A stretch of DNA of 40,533 nt from the NCBI GenBank assembly GCA_001917665.1, contig MNEL01000044.1, forward strand, positions 1 through 40,533. Reading direction: 5' to 3'. The stretch is from Gemmatimonadetes bacterium 13_1_40CM_69_22 (GTDB lineage Bacteria > Gemmatimonadota > Gemmatimonadetes > Gemmatimonadales > GWC2-71-9). Below are positions 16,763 to 25,194 of this stretch, piece by piece. Under the pieces are notes generated by a model. That model ran no database searches. It was not told the DNA's origin and saw only the letters and a program-made list of their open reading frames with translations. The position numbers were made by a program, and so were the translations under genes. Position 1 is the stretch's first letter, and each line of letters opens with the position of its first letter.

Positions 16763-17239
16763 ATGGTAGGCATCACAAAGAGGGATCCCATGCTGGATCT
16801 GCTGTATCAGCTGGAGCAGCGGATGGGCCGGAGCTTCAACGAGCCGCTCCGCGCGTTTGAGTGGCCCGTGCCCGAGGCCGCGACGACCGCCTGGCTGCCG
16901 CTGGTGGACATCTTCGAGGAGCCCGATGTCATCCGCCTGGTGGCGGAGGTACCCGGGGTGAGGCCCGAGGACATGAAGATTTCAGTAGAGGCCAACCTGC
17001 TGACGGTCAAGGGCACGAAGGAGCAGGTGGCGGAGGAGAAGGCCGAGAAGGTCCATCGTTATGAAAGGACCTATGGCGCCTTCGAGCGGACGTTCCGGCT
17101 GTCGGCCTCGATCGATCCCAACAAGATCAAGGCGACTTACAACCTCGGCGTGCTGACGATCACGCTGCCGAAGGCGGAGACGGCTAAGCCCCATCTCATC
17201 AGGGTGGAAGTCACGCCAGAGAAGGCGTTGACGGCCTGA
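16763..17239 (+). CDS. Hsp20/alpha-crystallin small heat-shock protein
   Basis: 158 aa ATP-independent chaperone that holds unfolding proteins. The alpha-crystallin domain spans about residues 45-145: WLPLVDIFEEPDVIRLVAEVPGV, VEANLLTVKGTKEQ, YERTYGAFERTFRLSASID and the family-defining GVLTITLPK. The C-terminal tail PHLIRVEV carries the I-x-V motif used for oligomer assembly. The ATG at 16763 follows AAGAGGACGAT; the frame extends further up but only through promoter sequence. Monocistronic, with a strong promoter and terminator. Confidence 0.93.
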   Translation: MVGITKRDPMLDLLYQLEQRMGRSFNEPLRAFEWPVPEAATTAWLPLVDIFEEPDVIRLVAEVPGVRPEDMKISVEANLLTVKGTKEQVAEEKAEKVHRYERTYGAFERTFRLSASIDPNKIKATYNLGVLTITLPKAETAKPHLIRVEVTPEKALTA

Positions 17240-17249
17240 CCACACGCGC

Positions 17250-17286
17250 AGGAGGAGGGCGGCCTGGTTTTGGTCGCCCTCCTCCT
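17250..17286 (+). terminator. Hairpin terminator after hsp20
   Basis: A perfect 12-bp stem AGGAGGAGGGCG/CGCCCTCCTCCT encloses a 13-base loop, 10 bases after the stop. The T-run is poor (CCTTGTG), but position and stability support termination. Confidence 0.7.
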
Positions 17287-17288
17287 CC

Positions 17289-17498
17289 TTGTGCGGTGGC
17301 TACACGCTTACGGAGCAGACACAGCGTATGGAAGGCTTGCTGACACACGTCGCGGCAGCCGACTGCTTCATCATTCTCCCTCACCCGGCGCTGGAGTGCG
17401 GGATCGTGACGGCCTGGTGGCGGTGTGAGGTGGAGACAGACGCCGGCGTGCGGGCGCAGCACGAGGACGAGCAGCGGCAACCTCCGGGTCGAGTATAG
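17289..17498 (+). pseudogene. Possible remnant of a MoeA C-terminal domain
   Basis: The 419 bases between hsp20 and the ABC genes contain no clear intact gene. This frame has a protein-like stretch, LLTHVAAADCFIILPHPALECGIVTAW, which resembles the last domain of molybdopterin molybdenumtransferase MoeA. That domain has the pattern L..(x)A.AD..I.LP....L..G..V.. No start codon with a ribosome site and no upstream MoeA domains are present. It is a weak call and may be chance. Confidence 0.3.
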
Positions 17499-17603
17499 CG
17501 TCAGATCACCTGCCGAGCGCCGGTCACCGCGGCACCTGATAAGCACGCGCCCAGGACTGCTTGCGGTGGGCGATGCAAGGCTGGCGGGACCGCAATCCGG
17601 CGC

Positions 17604-17649
17604 CATAATCTTCGCCTCATGCCCGTTCCCATCCTGATCGAAGCCTGCG
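17604..17649 (+). pseudogene. Decayed cutC-like gene start
   Basis: An ATG at 17619 starts MPVPILIEAC, which matches the start of the intact CutC (APLLVEAC). At DNA level 17625-17649 matches 11195-11219 in 22 of 25 bases. A -10-like CATAAT (17604-17609) precedes the ATG by 9 bases. After about ten codons the similarity ends and the frame stops at 17711. Looks like the surviving promoter and first codons of a lost second cutC. Confidence 0.4.
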
Positions 17650-17658
17650 GGGCACCAC

Positions 17659-19485
17659 ATGGGCAGGCGTGGGGATCGCGACCCGGTGATCGAGCGCCTG
17701 CGCGCGCGTAACGAGTGGAAGTTCGCGGGCGTGCTGCTCCAAGCCGACCGCGCGCTGGCCGTCGCCTGGTGGACCCTCCTCGTGCTGCGCGGACTGCTGC
17801 CCGCGCTCTTCGCCATCGCCATGGGTGGCCTCGTCGGCGCGGTGCAACGGGGCGACGCGCTGGCGGCGCCGCTGGGGCTGGTCGGCGTCGTATTCGTACT
17901 GCTGCAGGTCCTCTCCCCGATGCACCACGCCATCGGCGCCAATCTCGGGAGCCGCACCGCGGCGTGGCTGTACGACCGGCTCACCGCCGCCTGCGTACGA
18001 CCCCCCGGCATGGGCCACCTCGAGAACCCCAAGCTCGCCAACGACCTCACGATGGCCCGGGATTTCGATCTCGGCATTACCGGCCCGCCGATGTTCATCT
18101 CGATGGATTTCATCGCCGGGGGACTGGTGGAGCTGGTGGGCGGTCTCGCCGCGGCGGTCGTGCTCGCCGCCTACACGTGGTGGGCGCCGCTGCTGCTCGC
18201 AGGCGCATGGCTCGCCACACACTGGCTGCTGCGCGAGAGCGCGGTCTGGCGCGACCGTGAGACGGCGGAGGTGCGCGAGGCGCAACGCCACGCCGACTAC
18301 GCGTACCGGCTCGCCGTGGAACCCGCGCCCGCCAAGGAGGTGCGGCTGTTCGGGCTGGCCGACTGGGTCATCGAGCGGTTTCGGTCGCGGCGCCGCCGCC
18401 TGTTCGAGCTTCGCTGGCACGCGACGCGGCTGCGCGAGCGTCCGGTGATCTGGAGCCTGCTGCTCGTACTCGCCGCGAACGTCGTGGTGTTCTGGTCCCT
18501 CGGGGCCGCCGCGACCAGCGGCCAGCTCGCCCTCGCCAAGCTCGTGACGTTCGCGAGCGCCGCGGTGAGCACGGGCATGATCGCGTTCGGCGGACTGTCG
18601 TGGGCGCTGGACGGTGCCGCGGCGCCTGCCGCCGCGGTGCTGCGCCTGCAGGACGCCATGGACCCCGCAGGCGCGCTGGTCCGGGGGGACCGACCGGCAG
18701 CGGGGATGCCCGCGCGCGAGATCCGGTTCCGCCACGTCACGTTCGCCTACCCGACCTCGGGCGAGCCGGTGCTCGCGGGCTTCGACCTAACGATTGCGGC
18801 TGGCTCGTCGCTCGCGATCGTCGGCCAGAACGGCGCCGGAAAGACTACCATCGCGAAGCTGCTGTGCCGGCTGTACGACCCGCAGGACGGCACCATCGAA
18901 GTAGACGGCGTCGACCTCCGCACCCTGGAGTTGGACGCGTGGCGGTCACGCCTGAGCGCCGTATTTCAAGACTTCGTCCGCTTTGAGCTGCCGCTGCGTG
19001 ACAACGTGGCTCCCGCGGGCGCCCCTGACGACGTGATCGAGCAAGCGCTCGCCGCAGCCGGTGCCGCGGGCCTCGCCGGTCTCGACACCGTGCTCGCGCG
19101 CGGCTATCCCGGCGGCACGGACCTGTCCGGCGGCCAGTGGCAACGCATCGCGCTGGCGCGGGCGCTGTGCGCCGTGCGTCTCGGCGCCGGGTTGGTGCTG
19201 CTCGACGAGCCGACGGCTCAGCTCGACGTCCGCGGCGAGGCCGAGATCTTCGACCGCATCCTCGCCGCCACTCGACACAGCACGACGATCCTGATCTCGC
19301 ACCGTTTCTCGACGGTGCGCCACGCCGATCGCATCTGCGTGCTGGAGCACGGCAAGGTGGTCGAGCTCGGTACGCACGAGGAGCTGATGGCGGTGGGCGG
19401 CCGCTACCGGACGATGTTCGAGCTGCAGGCCTCGCGCTTTGGCGACGATAGCGAGGCAGGAGCGGCCCTCGATGTCCTCGACTGA
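17659..19485 (+). CDS. ABC transporter half-molecule 1 (permease fused to ATPase)
   Basis: 608 aa. Membrane domain about residues 30-335 with six helices; ATPase domain about 352-595. Motifs: Walker A GQNGAGKTT, signature LSGGQ, Walker B GLVLLDEPT with catalytic Glu, H-loop ILISHRFST. This is the exporter (ABCB-like) architecture. With the overlapping next gene it should form a heterodimeric exporter in the inner membrane; cargo unknown. The EPAPAKEVRLFG loop before the second helix pair has a counterpart, TAPPGKEVRVTR, in the partner. The start is the first ATG in frame with only a weak GGGG upstream; translation could begin slightly elsewhere. Confidence 0.9.
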   Translation: MGRRGDRDPVIERLRARNEWKFAGVLLQADRALAVAWWTLLVLRGLLPALFAIAMGGLVGAVQRGDALAAPLGLVGVVFVLLQVLSPMHHAIGANLGSRTAAWLYDRLTAACVRPPGMGHLENPKLANDLTMARDFDLGITGPPMFISMDFIAGGLVELVGGLAAAVVLAAYTWWAPLLLAGAWLATHWLLRESAVWRDRETAEVREAQRHADYAYRLAVEPAPAKEVRLFGLADWVIERFRSRRRRLFELRWHATRLRERPVIWSLLLVLAANVVVFWSLGAAATSGQLALAKLVTFASAAVSTGMIAFGGLSWALDGAAAPAAAVLRLQDAMDPAGALVRGDRPAAGMPAREIRFRHVTFAYPTSGEPVLAGFDLTIAAGSSLAIVGQNGAGKTTIAKLLCRLYDPQDGTIEVDGVDLRTLELDAWRSRLSAVFQDFVRFELPLRDNVAPAGAPDDVIEQALAAAGAAGLAGLDTVLARGYPGGTDLSGGQWQRIALARALCAVRLGAGLVLLDEPTAQLDVRGEAEIFDRILAATRHSTTILISHRFSTVRHADRICVLEHGKVVELGTHEELMAVGGRYRTMFELQASRFGDDSEAGAALDVLD

Positions 19486-21280
19486 CGACCTGCCGCCGGC
19501 GTTGCCCGCCATGTGGCGCGCGCTCAAGCGCGGCTACGAGGCCGCGCCGTTGCTCTTGAGCGTGGCGTTCGGCTTGGCGCTGGCCGCCGCGCTGCCGGAC
19601 GCGTTGCTGGCGCTGTGGTTCAAGCTGCTGGCCGACGGCGTGCTCGGCGGCAGGCGCGGGCTGGTCGTGACCGCCGCCGTGGGGCTGGGCGTGTCGGCGG
19701 CGGCCACGTGGTTCCTGCGGGTGATCAGCGACCGCACTCAGCGGCGGTTCCGCGATCAGGTGACCATCGTCCTCGAGTCGCACGTGGCGTGGCTGCAGGC
19801 GTCGGTGGCGACGATCGAGCACCACGAGCGCCCCGCGTACCTCGATCGCCTCGCGATGCTGCGCAACCAGGTCTTCGTACTCGACCACATGTACATGTCG
19901 CTGTTCACGACCTGCGGCTGGATCCTGCGACTCGGCGTGACGGTCGCGCTGCTCGTGTCGATCCACCCGGCGTTGGCGCTGCTCGCGGCGTTTGCCCTCC
20001 CCACGGTGCTCACGTCGACCTGGCGGCCCGGCGTCGAGCGGGCCGCGGAGGAGCGGGGCGCGTCGGCCAATCGCCTGGCGCGACACCTGTTCGACGTCGC
20101 CACCACCGCACCGCCCGGCAAGGAGGTGCGGGTGACTCGCATCGGCGCTCGCCTCGTGGCGCAGCGCCGCGCAGCATGGGAGCGCTGGTACGGGCCGGTC
20201 GCCCGCGCCCGCCGGCGCAGCGCCGTGTGGCACACGCTGGCGTGGGCGATATTCGGCGCGGCGTACGTGGGCGCCGTCGTGTTCGTGGCGTCGGTGCTCG
20301 CGGCAACGCCCGGCGACGTGCTACTGGTGCTCGCGGCGGGCTCGCGCCTCTCGGCTTACATCGGCGGCACGGTGGGCGAGATCGGGTTCCTGCGCGGCAT
20401 TTGGCTGGAGGGTTCCAGACGCCTGGCCTGGCTGGAAGACTACGCCGCCTCGCAGTCGCGCGGCGCCGACCTCCCGGTTCCCGCGCACCTGGGAGAAGGT
20501 ATCCGCTTCGAGCACGTGTCCTTCGCCTATCCGGGCACGGACCGGTTGGTGCTCGACGACGTGACCCTCCGTCTCACACCGGGGTCTGTGGTCGCCATCG
20601 TGGGAGAGAACGGCGCTGGCAAGACGACGCTGGTGAAGCTGTTGTGCCGGCTGTATCAGCCGACGCAGGGGCGCATCCTCGTCGACGGTGGCGAGCTGGC
20701 GCGTATGCCGCCCGACACGTGGCGGTCGCGCCTCTCGGGTGCGTTTCAGGACTTCTTCCGGTTCGAGTTCAGGGTGCGTCACGCGGTGGGTGTGGGTGAC
20801 CTGCCGCGCCTCGACGACCGGCCGGCCGTGGCGGCGGCCGTCGATCGCGCCGGTGCCGCCGACGTCGTCACCCAGCTCGGCGCCGGGCTCGAGACGCAGC
20901 TCGGCGCCACCTGGCCCGAGGGCGTGGAGCTCAGCTTCGGCCAGTGGCAGAAGCTCGCGCTCGCCCGGGGTTTCATGCGCGAGCGCCCGCTTCTGCTCGT
21001 GCTGGACGAGCCCACCGCGGCGCTCGACGCCGAAACCGAGCACGCCCTGTTCGAGCGCTACGCGGCGGCGGCGCGCGGGGGGCACCTACATGCCGCACGC
21101 CCGCCCGACGGCCGCATCACCATCCTCGTCTCTCACCGGTTCAGCACCGTGCGCATGGCGGACTTCATTGTGGTGCTGCACGGCTCACGGGTGGTCGAGT
21201 CGGGCTCGCACGAGGCACTCATGGCGCAGGGCGGGCACTACGCGGAGCTGTACCGCATCCAAGCCGCGGCGTATCGCTGA
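19472..21280 (+). CDS. ABC transporter half-molecule 2 (permease fused to ATPase)
   Basis: 602 aa. Six membrane helices (about residues 25-320), then an ATPase domain with Walker A GENGAGKTT, Walker B LLVLDEPTAALD and H-loop ILVSHRFST. The signature motif is altered to LSFGQ instead of LSGGQ, so one of the two composite ATP sites of the heterodimer is non-canonical, as in many asymmetric exporters. A short insert, ARGGHLHAARPPDG, lies between Walker B and the H-loop. The ATG at 19472 has AGGAG 9 bases upstream and overlaps the first gene by 14 bases, so the pair is translated together. Confidence 0.9.
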   Translation: MSSTDDLPPALPAMWRALKRGYEAAPLLLSVAFGLALAAALPDALLALWFKLLADGVLGGRRGLVVTAAVGLGVSAAATWFLRVISDRTQRRFRDQVTIVLESHVAWLQASVATIEHHERPAYLDRLAMLRNQVFVLDHMYMSLFTTCGWILRLGVTVALLVSIHPALALLAAFALPTVLTSTWRPGVERAAEERGASANRLARHLFDVATTAPPGKEVRVTRIGARLVAQRRAAWERWYGPVARARRRSAVWHTLAWAIFGAAYVGAVVFVASVLAATPGDVLLVLAAGSRLSAYIGGTVGEIGFLRGIWLEGSRRLAWLEDYAASQSRGADLPVPAHLGEGIRFEHVSFAYPGTDRLVLDDVTLRLTPGSVVAIVGENGAGKTTLVKLLCRLYQPTQGRILVDGGELARMPPDTWRSRLSGAFQDFFRFEFRVRHAVGVGDLPRLDDRPAVAAAVDRAGAADVVTQLGAGLETQLGATWPEGVELSFGQWQKLALARGFMRERPLLLVLDEPTAALDAETEHALFERYAAAARGGHLHAARPPDGRITILVSHRFSTVRMADFIVVLHGSRVVESGSHEALMAQGGHYAELYRIQAAAYR

Positions 21281-21302
21281 GGCGCTCTCCGATTGAAAGT
21301 CT

Positions 21303-24300
21303 TCAGGGAAGATCGATCGCCTCGGGCCGTGTCGCCGCGGCGGTCACCGGTGACACGCGCTGCCGCGTGAGCCGTCCGTTGAGCGCGGGGAGATCCTTCG
21401 CCTGGAGCTCCTGCCAGCGTCGCGTGGCGGCGGCGAGCTGGCCCCGCGCCTCCGCGAAGACATCGCGCGCCTGCTGCGGTGGCTCCCGATCCGCGCTTTG
21501 GACCACGGTCGCGAGGTTCGCCAGCTCGCCGGTCCCCGTCGCCTGCATCAGGCTGTCGGCGGCCCGCTGGACCGCCGCGAGCGCCGCCTTGGTCGGCGCA
21601 TCCAGGGTACCCGCGAGAGCGCGCATTTGCTCGCGTACGCCGCGCACGGCGTTCCGAAGGGCCTGGTGCTCCGCCATCGCGTTCCAGATCTCGAGCGCCA
21701 GCCGGAGTTGCCCGGCGAGGGCCGCATCCGCGACGCGCACCCGCGGATCCACCTCCACGCGCAGCGTCTGCGGGAGCGTGCGGCCTCCGACACTTAGCCG
21801 CAGCCGGTACTCACCGGGCAGGACGAGCGGCCCCTCCGGCTCTTCCACCGTCCCGTGACCCGCGATCGCGGCGATGCTGTAACCGTAACGGTCGGCGGGC
21901 GGGGGCGGGTAGCGCAGGTCCCATACGAAGCGGTTGAGGCCGGCGCGGCGCGATAGGGAGTTCTGGCGCGGCAGCCACTCCGTCGCGATCTGGGGCGGCT
22001 CCGCGGGCGCGTGCGGACGGTCCTCACTCGAGAAACGGCGCACCAGGCGGCCCGCGGCGTCCCGGATTTCGAGCGTGACCGGGCCCGATGGCGTGGTCTG
22101 GAAGAAGTAGTCGATCACGGCGCCGGCGGGCGGATTCTCGCCATGTGGCTCCTCGGGAGGCAGCGGCGTGTCGTTGCTGACGCTGCGCCGTACCCGGCGA
22201 GCCCGCTCGGGCGCGAACAGGTGCGCGCTCGCGCGCAGGACGGAGTCGCGCAGTTGCTGGAGCGGCGTCAGGTCGTCGAGGATCCAGAACGCTCGGCCGT
22301 GCGTAGCGGCGACGAGGTTGTTGTCGTGGACCGCAAGGTCGCGCACCGACGCGGCCGGCAGGTTGAGCTGCAGCGACTGCCAGTGATCGCCGTCGTCGAA
22401 GGAGATGGAGACACCCAGCTCGGTCCCGGCGTACAGCAGTCCCGGCCGGGCCGGGTCGGCGCGGACGACCTGCGCGTAGGCGTGCGGCGCGATCCCCTGA
22501 TCAATGCGCGTCCAGTGCCGGCCGCCGTCGCGCGTGCGGTAGAGATAGGGGGCGAAGTCGTCCAGGCGATGCCGGTCCACGGCGGCGTAGGCGGCGGCCG
22601 TGTCGAACGGCGACGCCTCGATCAGGCTGATCATGCTCCAGGGCAGCAGTCCGTCCGGCGTGACGTTCTGCCAGCTGTTGCCGCCATCCGTGGTGCGGTG
22701 GATGAGCCCGTCGTCGCTGCCGACCCAGATCATGCCGGCCGCGAGGGGCGAGGGTGCGATCGTATAAATCACGCCGTAACCGCGCGCCGCGGCGTTCGCG
22801 ACCGTGACGGGTCCGCTGTCCCGGGCGGCTCCGCCGGAACGGGAGGCACCGGTCAGATCGCGGCTGATGGCCTGCCAGTGCAGCCCACCGTCTCGGGTGG
22901 CGAGGAGCGTCTGCGCGCCGATGTAGAGGGTATGCAGGTCCTTGCGATCGAACACGATGGGCGAGGTCCAGGTGAAGCGGTAGCGTCGCTGTGGCATCGC
23001 TTGGCCGAAGCTCGGCGCCGGCCACGGCGTGATGTCCTGGGACTGCCCGGTGGCGCGGTCGAAGCGGTGCACGCCGCCGTAGGTGTCGCCGCCATAGACC
23101 ACGTCGGGGTTCAGCGGGTCGGGCGCGATGTAGCCGCTCTCGCCTGCGCCGACCGGCGCCCAGTCACGGAAGGTGAGCTCGCCGAAATCGCTGCGGCTCG
23201 CGACCGCGGCGGTGCCCGCATCCTGCTGCGCGCCGTACACCCGGTAGGGGAAGGCGTCATCCACGGCGACGTGGTAGAACTGCGCGGTGGGCTGGTTGTA
23301 CCAGCTGCTCCAGGTGCGGCCGCCGTCCAGCGTGATGACCGCTCCCTGGTCGCTGCCCACGATCAGGTGCGCGGGGCTCTTGGGGTCGATCCACAGCTCG
23401 TGATAGTCGTCGCCGCCCGGCTGCCCCTTCAGCGCCGTGAAGGTCTTGCCGGCATCCGCGGACTTGAGCAGCGCCACATTGGGCACGTACACCACGTCGG
23501 GGTTCTGCGGGTCCACGGTGACACGGCAGAAGTACCAGTTGCGACTCGTCAAGCGGGGGTCGCCGCCGGCCAACTGCCACGTCGCTCCGCCGTCGTCGGA
23601 GCGGTACAGGCCAGCCCCTTGCGCCGCGCCGATCAGCGCGTATACCCGGCCTCCGCGCGCGACGGCCAGCCCGATCCGGCCCAGCGGCCCCACCGGTAGG
23701 CCGAGGCCGGCGATGGGCGCCCAGGTCACTCCCCCGTCGCTGGATTTGTAGAGCCCGCTTCCGGGCCCTTCATCGGGCTGGTATTGCTCCCACGGCGTAC
23801 GCCGCGCCTGCCACAGCGCCGCATAGACGACCTGCGGGTCGCCCGGATCGGCCGCCAGGTCGATCGCTCCGGTATCGGGGTTCTTGTAGAGGACCTGGGT
23901 CCAGGTGCGGCCGCCGTCCGAGGACCGGAACACGCCGCGCTCGGGGTTCGGGCCGTACGCGTGGCCCAGCGCCGCGATCAGGACGACGTCCGGGTTCCTG
24001 GGATCCACGAGCACCTTGCCGATGTGGCGCGTGTCCTCGAGGCCGAGGGCGTGCCACGTCGCGCCGCCGTCGCTGGACCTGTAGACCCCGGCACCGAAGG
24101 TGATGTCCGAGCGGATAGAGGCCTCGCCGGTGCCGACGTAGATGATCCGCGGATCGGACGGGGCGACGGCGAGCGCCCCGATCGAGGCGATCGGCTGGCC
24201 GTCGAACAGCGGGTCCCACGTGACTCCGGCGTTGGTGGTGCGCCACACGCCGCCGTCCACGGCGCCGAAGTAGAAGCTCGCGGGGTCGCCCGGGACGCCC

Positions 24301-24458
24301 GCGACGGCGAGGACGCGACCGCCGCGGTGCGGCCCGATGAGGCGCCAGTGGAGCGCGGCATACGCGCTTTCGGGGATCGGGCCGGCTATCTGAGCCGGGA
24401 CGGTAGAGGGCAGACAGGCGAGCAGCGCGGCGGCGGCTGCGAACAGGCGGTGGCGCAC
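21303..24458 (-). CDS. Exported VPS10/sortilin-like BNR-repeat propeller protein
   Basis: 1,051 aa with a signal peptide (about residues 1-22, ending STVPAQ). At least 11 Asp-box/BNR motifs are visible: TTNAGVTW, SSDGGATW, SSDGGRTW, SSDGGVTW, SDDGGATW, SADAGKTF, TLDGGRTW, TRDGGLHW, TTDGGNSW, TRDGGRHW, SFDDGDHW. They indicate one or two beta-propellers of the VPS10/sialidase/photosystem-stability type. Databases often label such proteins glycosyl hydrolases, but no catalytic residues are identifiable here. After about residue 770 comes a beta-rich segment with a FlgD-like look (VTLEIRDAAGRLVRRFSS), then a helical region (about 930-1030). The GTG start lies 4 bases after the DUF2461 stop, so it is probably coupled to that gene. 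Confidence 0.85.
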   Translation of the reverse strand: MRHRLFAAAAALLACLPSTVPAQIAGPIPESAYAALHWRLIGPHRGGRVLAVAGVPGDPASFYFGAVDGGVWRTTNAGVTWDPLFDGQPIASIGALAVAPSDPRIIYVGTGEASIRSDITFGAGVYRSSDGGATWHALGLEDTRHIGKVLVDPRNPDVVLIAALGHAYGPNPERGVFRSSDGGRTWTQVLYKNPDTGAIDLAADPGDPQVVYAALWQARRTPWEQYQPDEGPGSGLYKSSDGGVTWAPIAGLGLPVGPLGRIGLAVARGGRVYALIGAAQGAGLYRSDDGGATWQLAGGDPRLTSRNWYFCRVTVDPQNPDVVYVPNVALLKSADAGKTFTALKGQPGGDDYHELWIDPKSPAHLIVGSDQGAVITLDGGRTWSSWYNQPTAQFYHVAVDDAFPYRVYGAQQDAGTAAVASRSDFGELTFRDWAPVGAGESGYIAPDPLNPDVVYGGDTYGGVHRFDRATGQSQDITPWPAPSFGQAMPQRRYRFTWTSPIVFDRKDLHTLYIGAQTLLATRDGGLHWQAISRDLTGASRSGGAARDSGPVTVANAAARGYGVIYTIAPSPLAAGMIWVGSDDGLIHRTTDGGNSWQNVTPDGLLPWSMISLIEASPFDTAAAYAAVDRHRLDDFAPYLYRTRDGGRHWTRIDQGIAPHAYAQVVRADPARPGLLYAGTELGVSISFDDGDHWQSLQLNLPAASVRDLAVHDNNLVAATHGRAFWILDDLTPLQQLRDSVLRASAHLFAPERARRVRRSVSNDTPLPPEEPHGENPPAGAVIDYFFQTTPSGPVTLEIRDAAGRLVRRFSSEDRPHAPAEPPQIATEWLPRQNSLSRRAGLNRFVWDLRYPPPPADRYGYSIAAIAGHGTVEEPEGPLVLPGEYRLRLSVGGRTLPQTLRVEVDPRVRVADAALAGQLRLALEIWNAMAEHQALRNAVRGVREQMRALAGTLDAPTKAALAAVQRAADSLMQATGTGELANLATVVQSADREPPQQARDVFAEARGQLAAATRRWQELQAKDLPALNGRLTRQRVSPVTAAATRPEAIDLP

Positions 24459-24462
24459 GGGG

Positions 24463-25194
24463 TCACCGTCGCTGCGCCGCGCGGAGTCCCAGCGCGCCGT
24501 TCAGCCACCGGACCAGCGGCAGCAGCCGCGCGAAATCCGCCTCGAGCAGAATGGGCAACCGAGCACTAGTCACCTGGGTGTCACCGAGCCGCCGGCCCGC
24601 GGTGTATGACTGGTACTTGAGCCAGCGCGCCGCCGGGTGGATCTCCGGAAATCCCCGAGGCATGCGCTTCAGGGTCGCCTCGTCATCCAGGCCGCCGTAT
24701 CGCCGTATGAAGCTCGAGTCCCGGAGGATGCGTTCAAACCGCTTGCGGTCCTGCGCGATCGCGTCGCGCAGGCGGTTCAGGATCGGGCGCGGGGGCATCC
24801 AGATTCCGGCACCGACAAACGAACCGCCGGGCGCAATGTGCAGGTAGAACCCCGCGCCACCCCCTCCCCCGTCGCCCCCGACTCGGGCGTCCGCGTCGCG
24901 GTGACGAAACCAGCACGCCGCGTGCGTCTTGTAGGGTGATTTGTCCTTGGAGAACCGGATATCCCGGTAGATGCGAAACATGGAGCGTTTGGGGTCGCCC
25001 GTGATCTCCGGCGCCTGCCGGGCCAGGCGCACGTCCATCTCCTCGATGAGCGCCTGCATCGGCGCGCGCACGTCACGCTCGTAATCGGGGCGATGGGCCT
25101 CAAACCAGGGCTTCGCGTTGTGACGCGCCAGCCCGCGGAAAAAGCGGAACGTGGCGACGGTGAAGTACCTGGGTGCGTCTGCCAACGGGATCAT
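24463..25194 (-). CDS. DUF2461 (TIGR02453-type) protein
   Basis: 243 aa. Family blocks are clear: FRFFRGLARHNAKPWFEAHRPDYE, GDPKRSMFRIYRDIRFSKDKSPYKTHAACWFRH, GAGFYLHIAPGGSFVGAGIWMP and RMPRGFPEIHPAARWLKYQSY. Function is unknown; cytoplasmic. A glycine run (GGDGGGGGAG) sits before the conserved FYLHIAP strand. The ATG at 25194 overlaps, as ATGA, the end of the rhodanese frame that continues past the internal TGA. This supports both this start and the extended reading of the upstream gene. Confidence 0.88.
   Translation of the reverse strand: MIPLADAPRYFTVATFRFFRGLARHNAKPWFEAHRPDYERDVRAPMQALIEEMDVRLARQAPEITGDPKRSMFRIYRDIRFSKDKSPYKTHAACWFRHRDADARVGGDGGGGGAGFYLHIAPGGSFVGAGIWMPPRPILNRLRDAIAQDRKRFERILRDSSFIRRYGGLDDEATLKRMPRGFPEIHPAARWLKYQSYTAGRRLGDTQVTSARLPILLEADFARLLPLVRWLNGALGLRAAQRR

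Noticed and set aside
22011-23699. 562-aa plus-strand ORF opposite the VPS10-like gene
   Set aside because: Its translation is Arg/Gly/Val-rich without any motif, while the minus strand shows a signal peptide and 11 Asp-box motifs.
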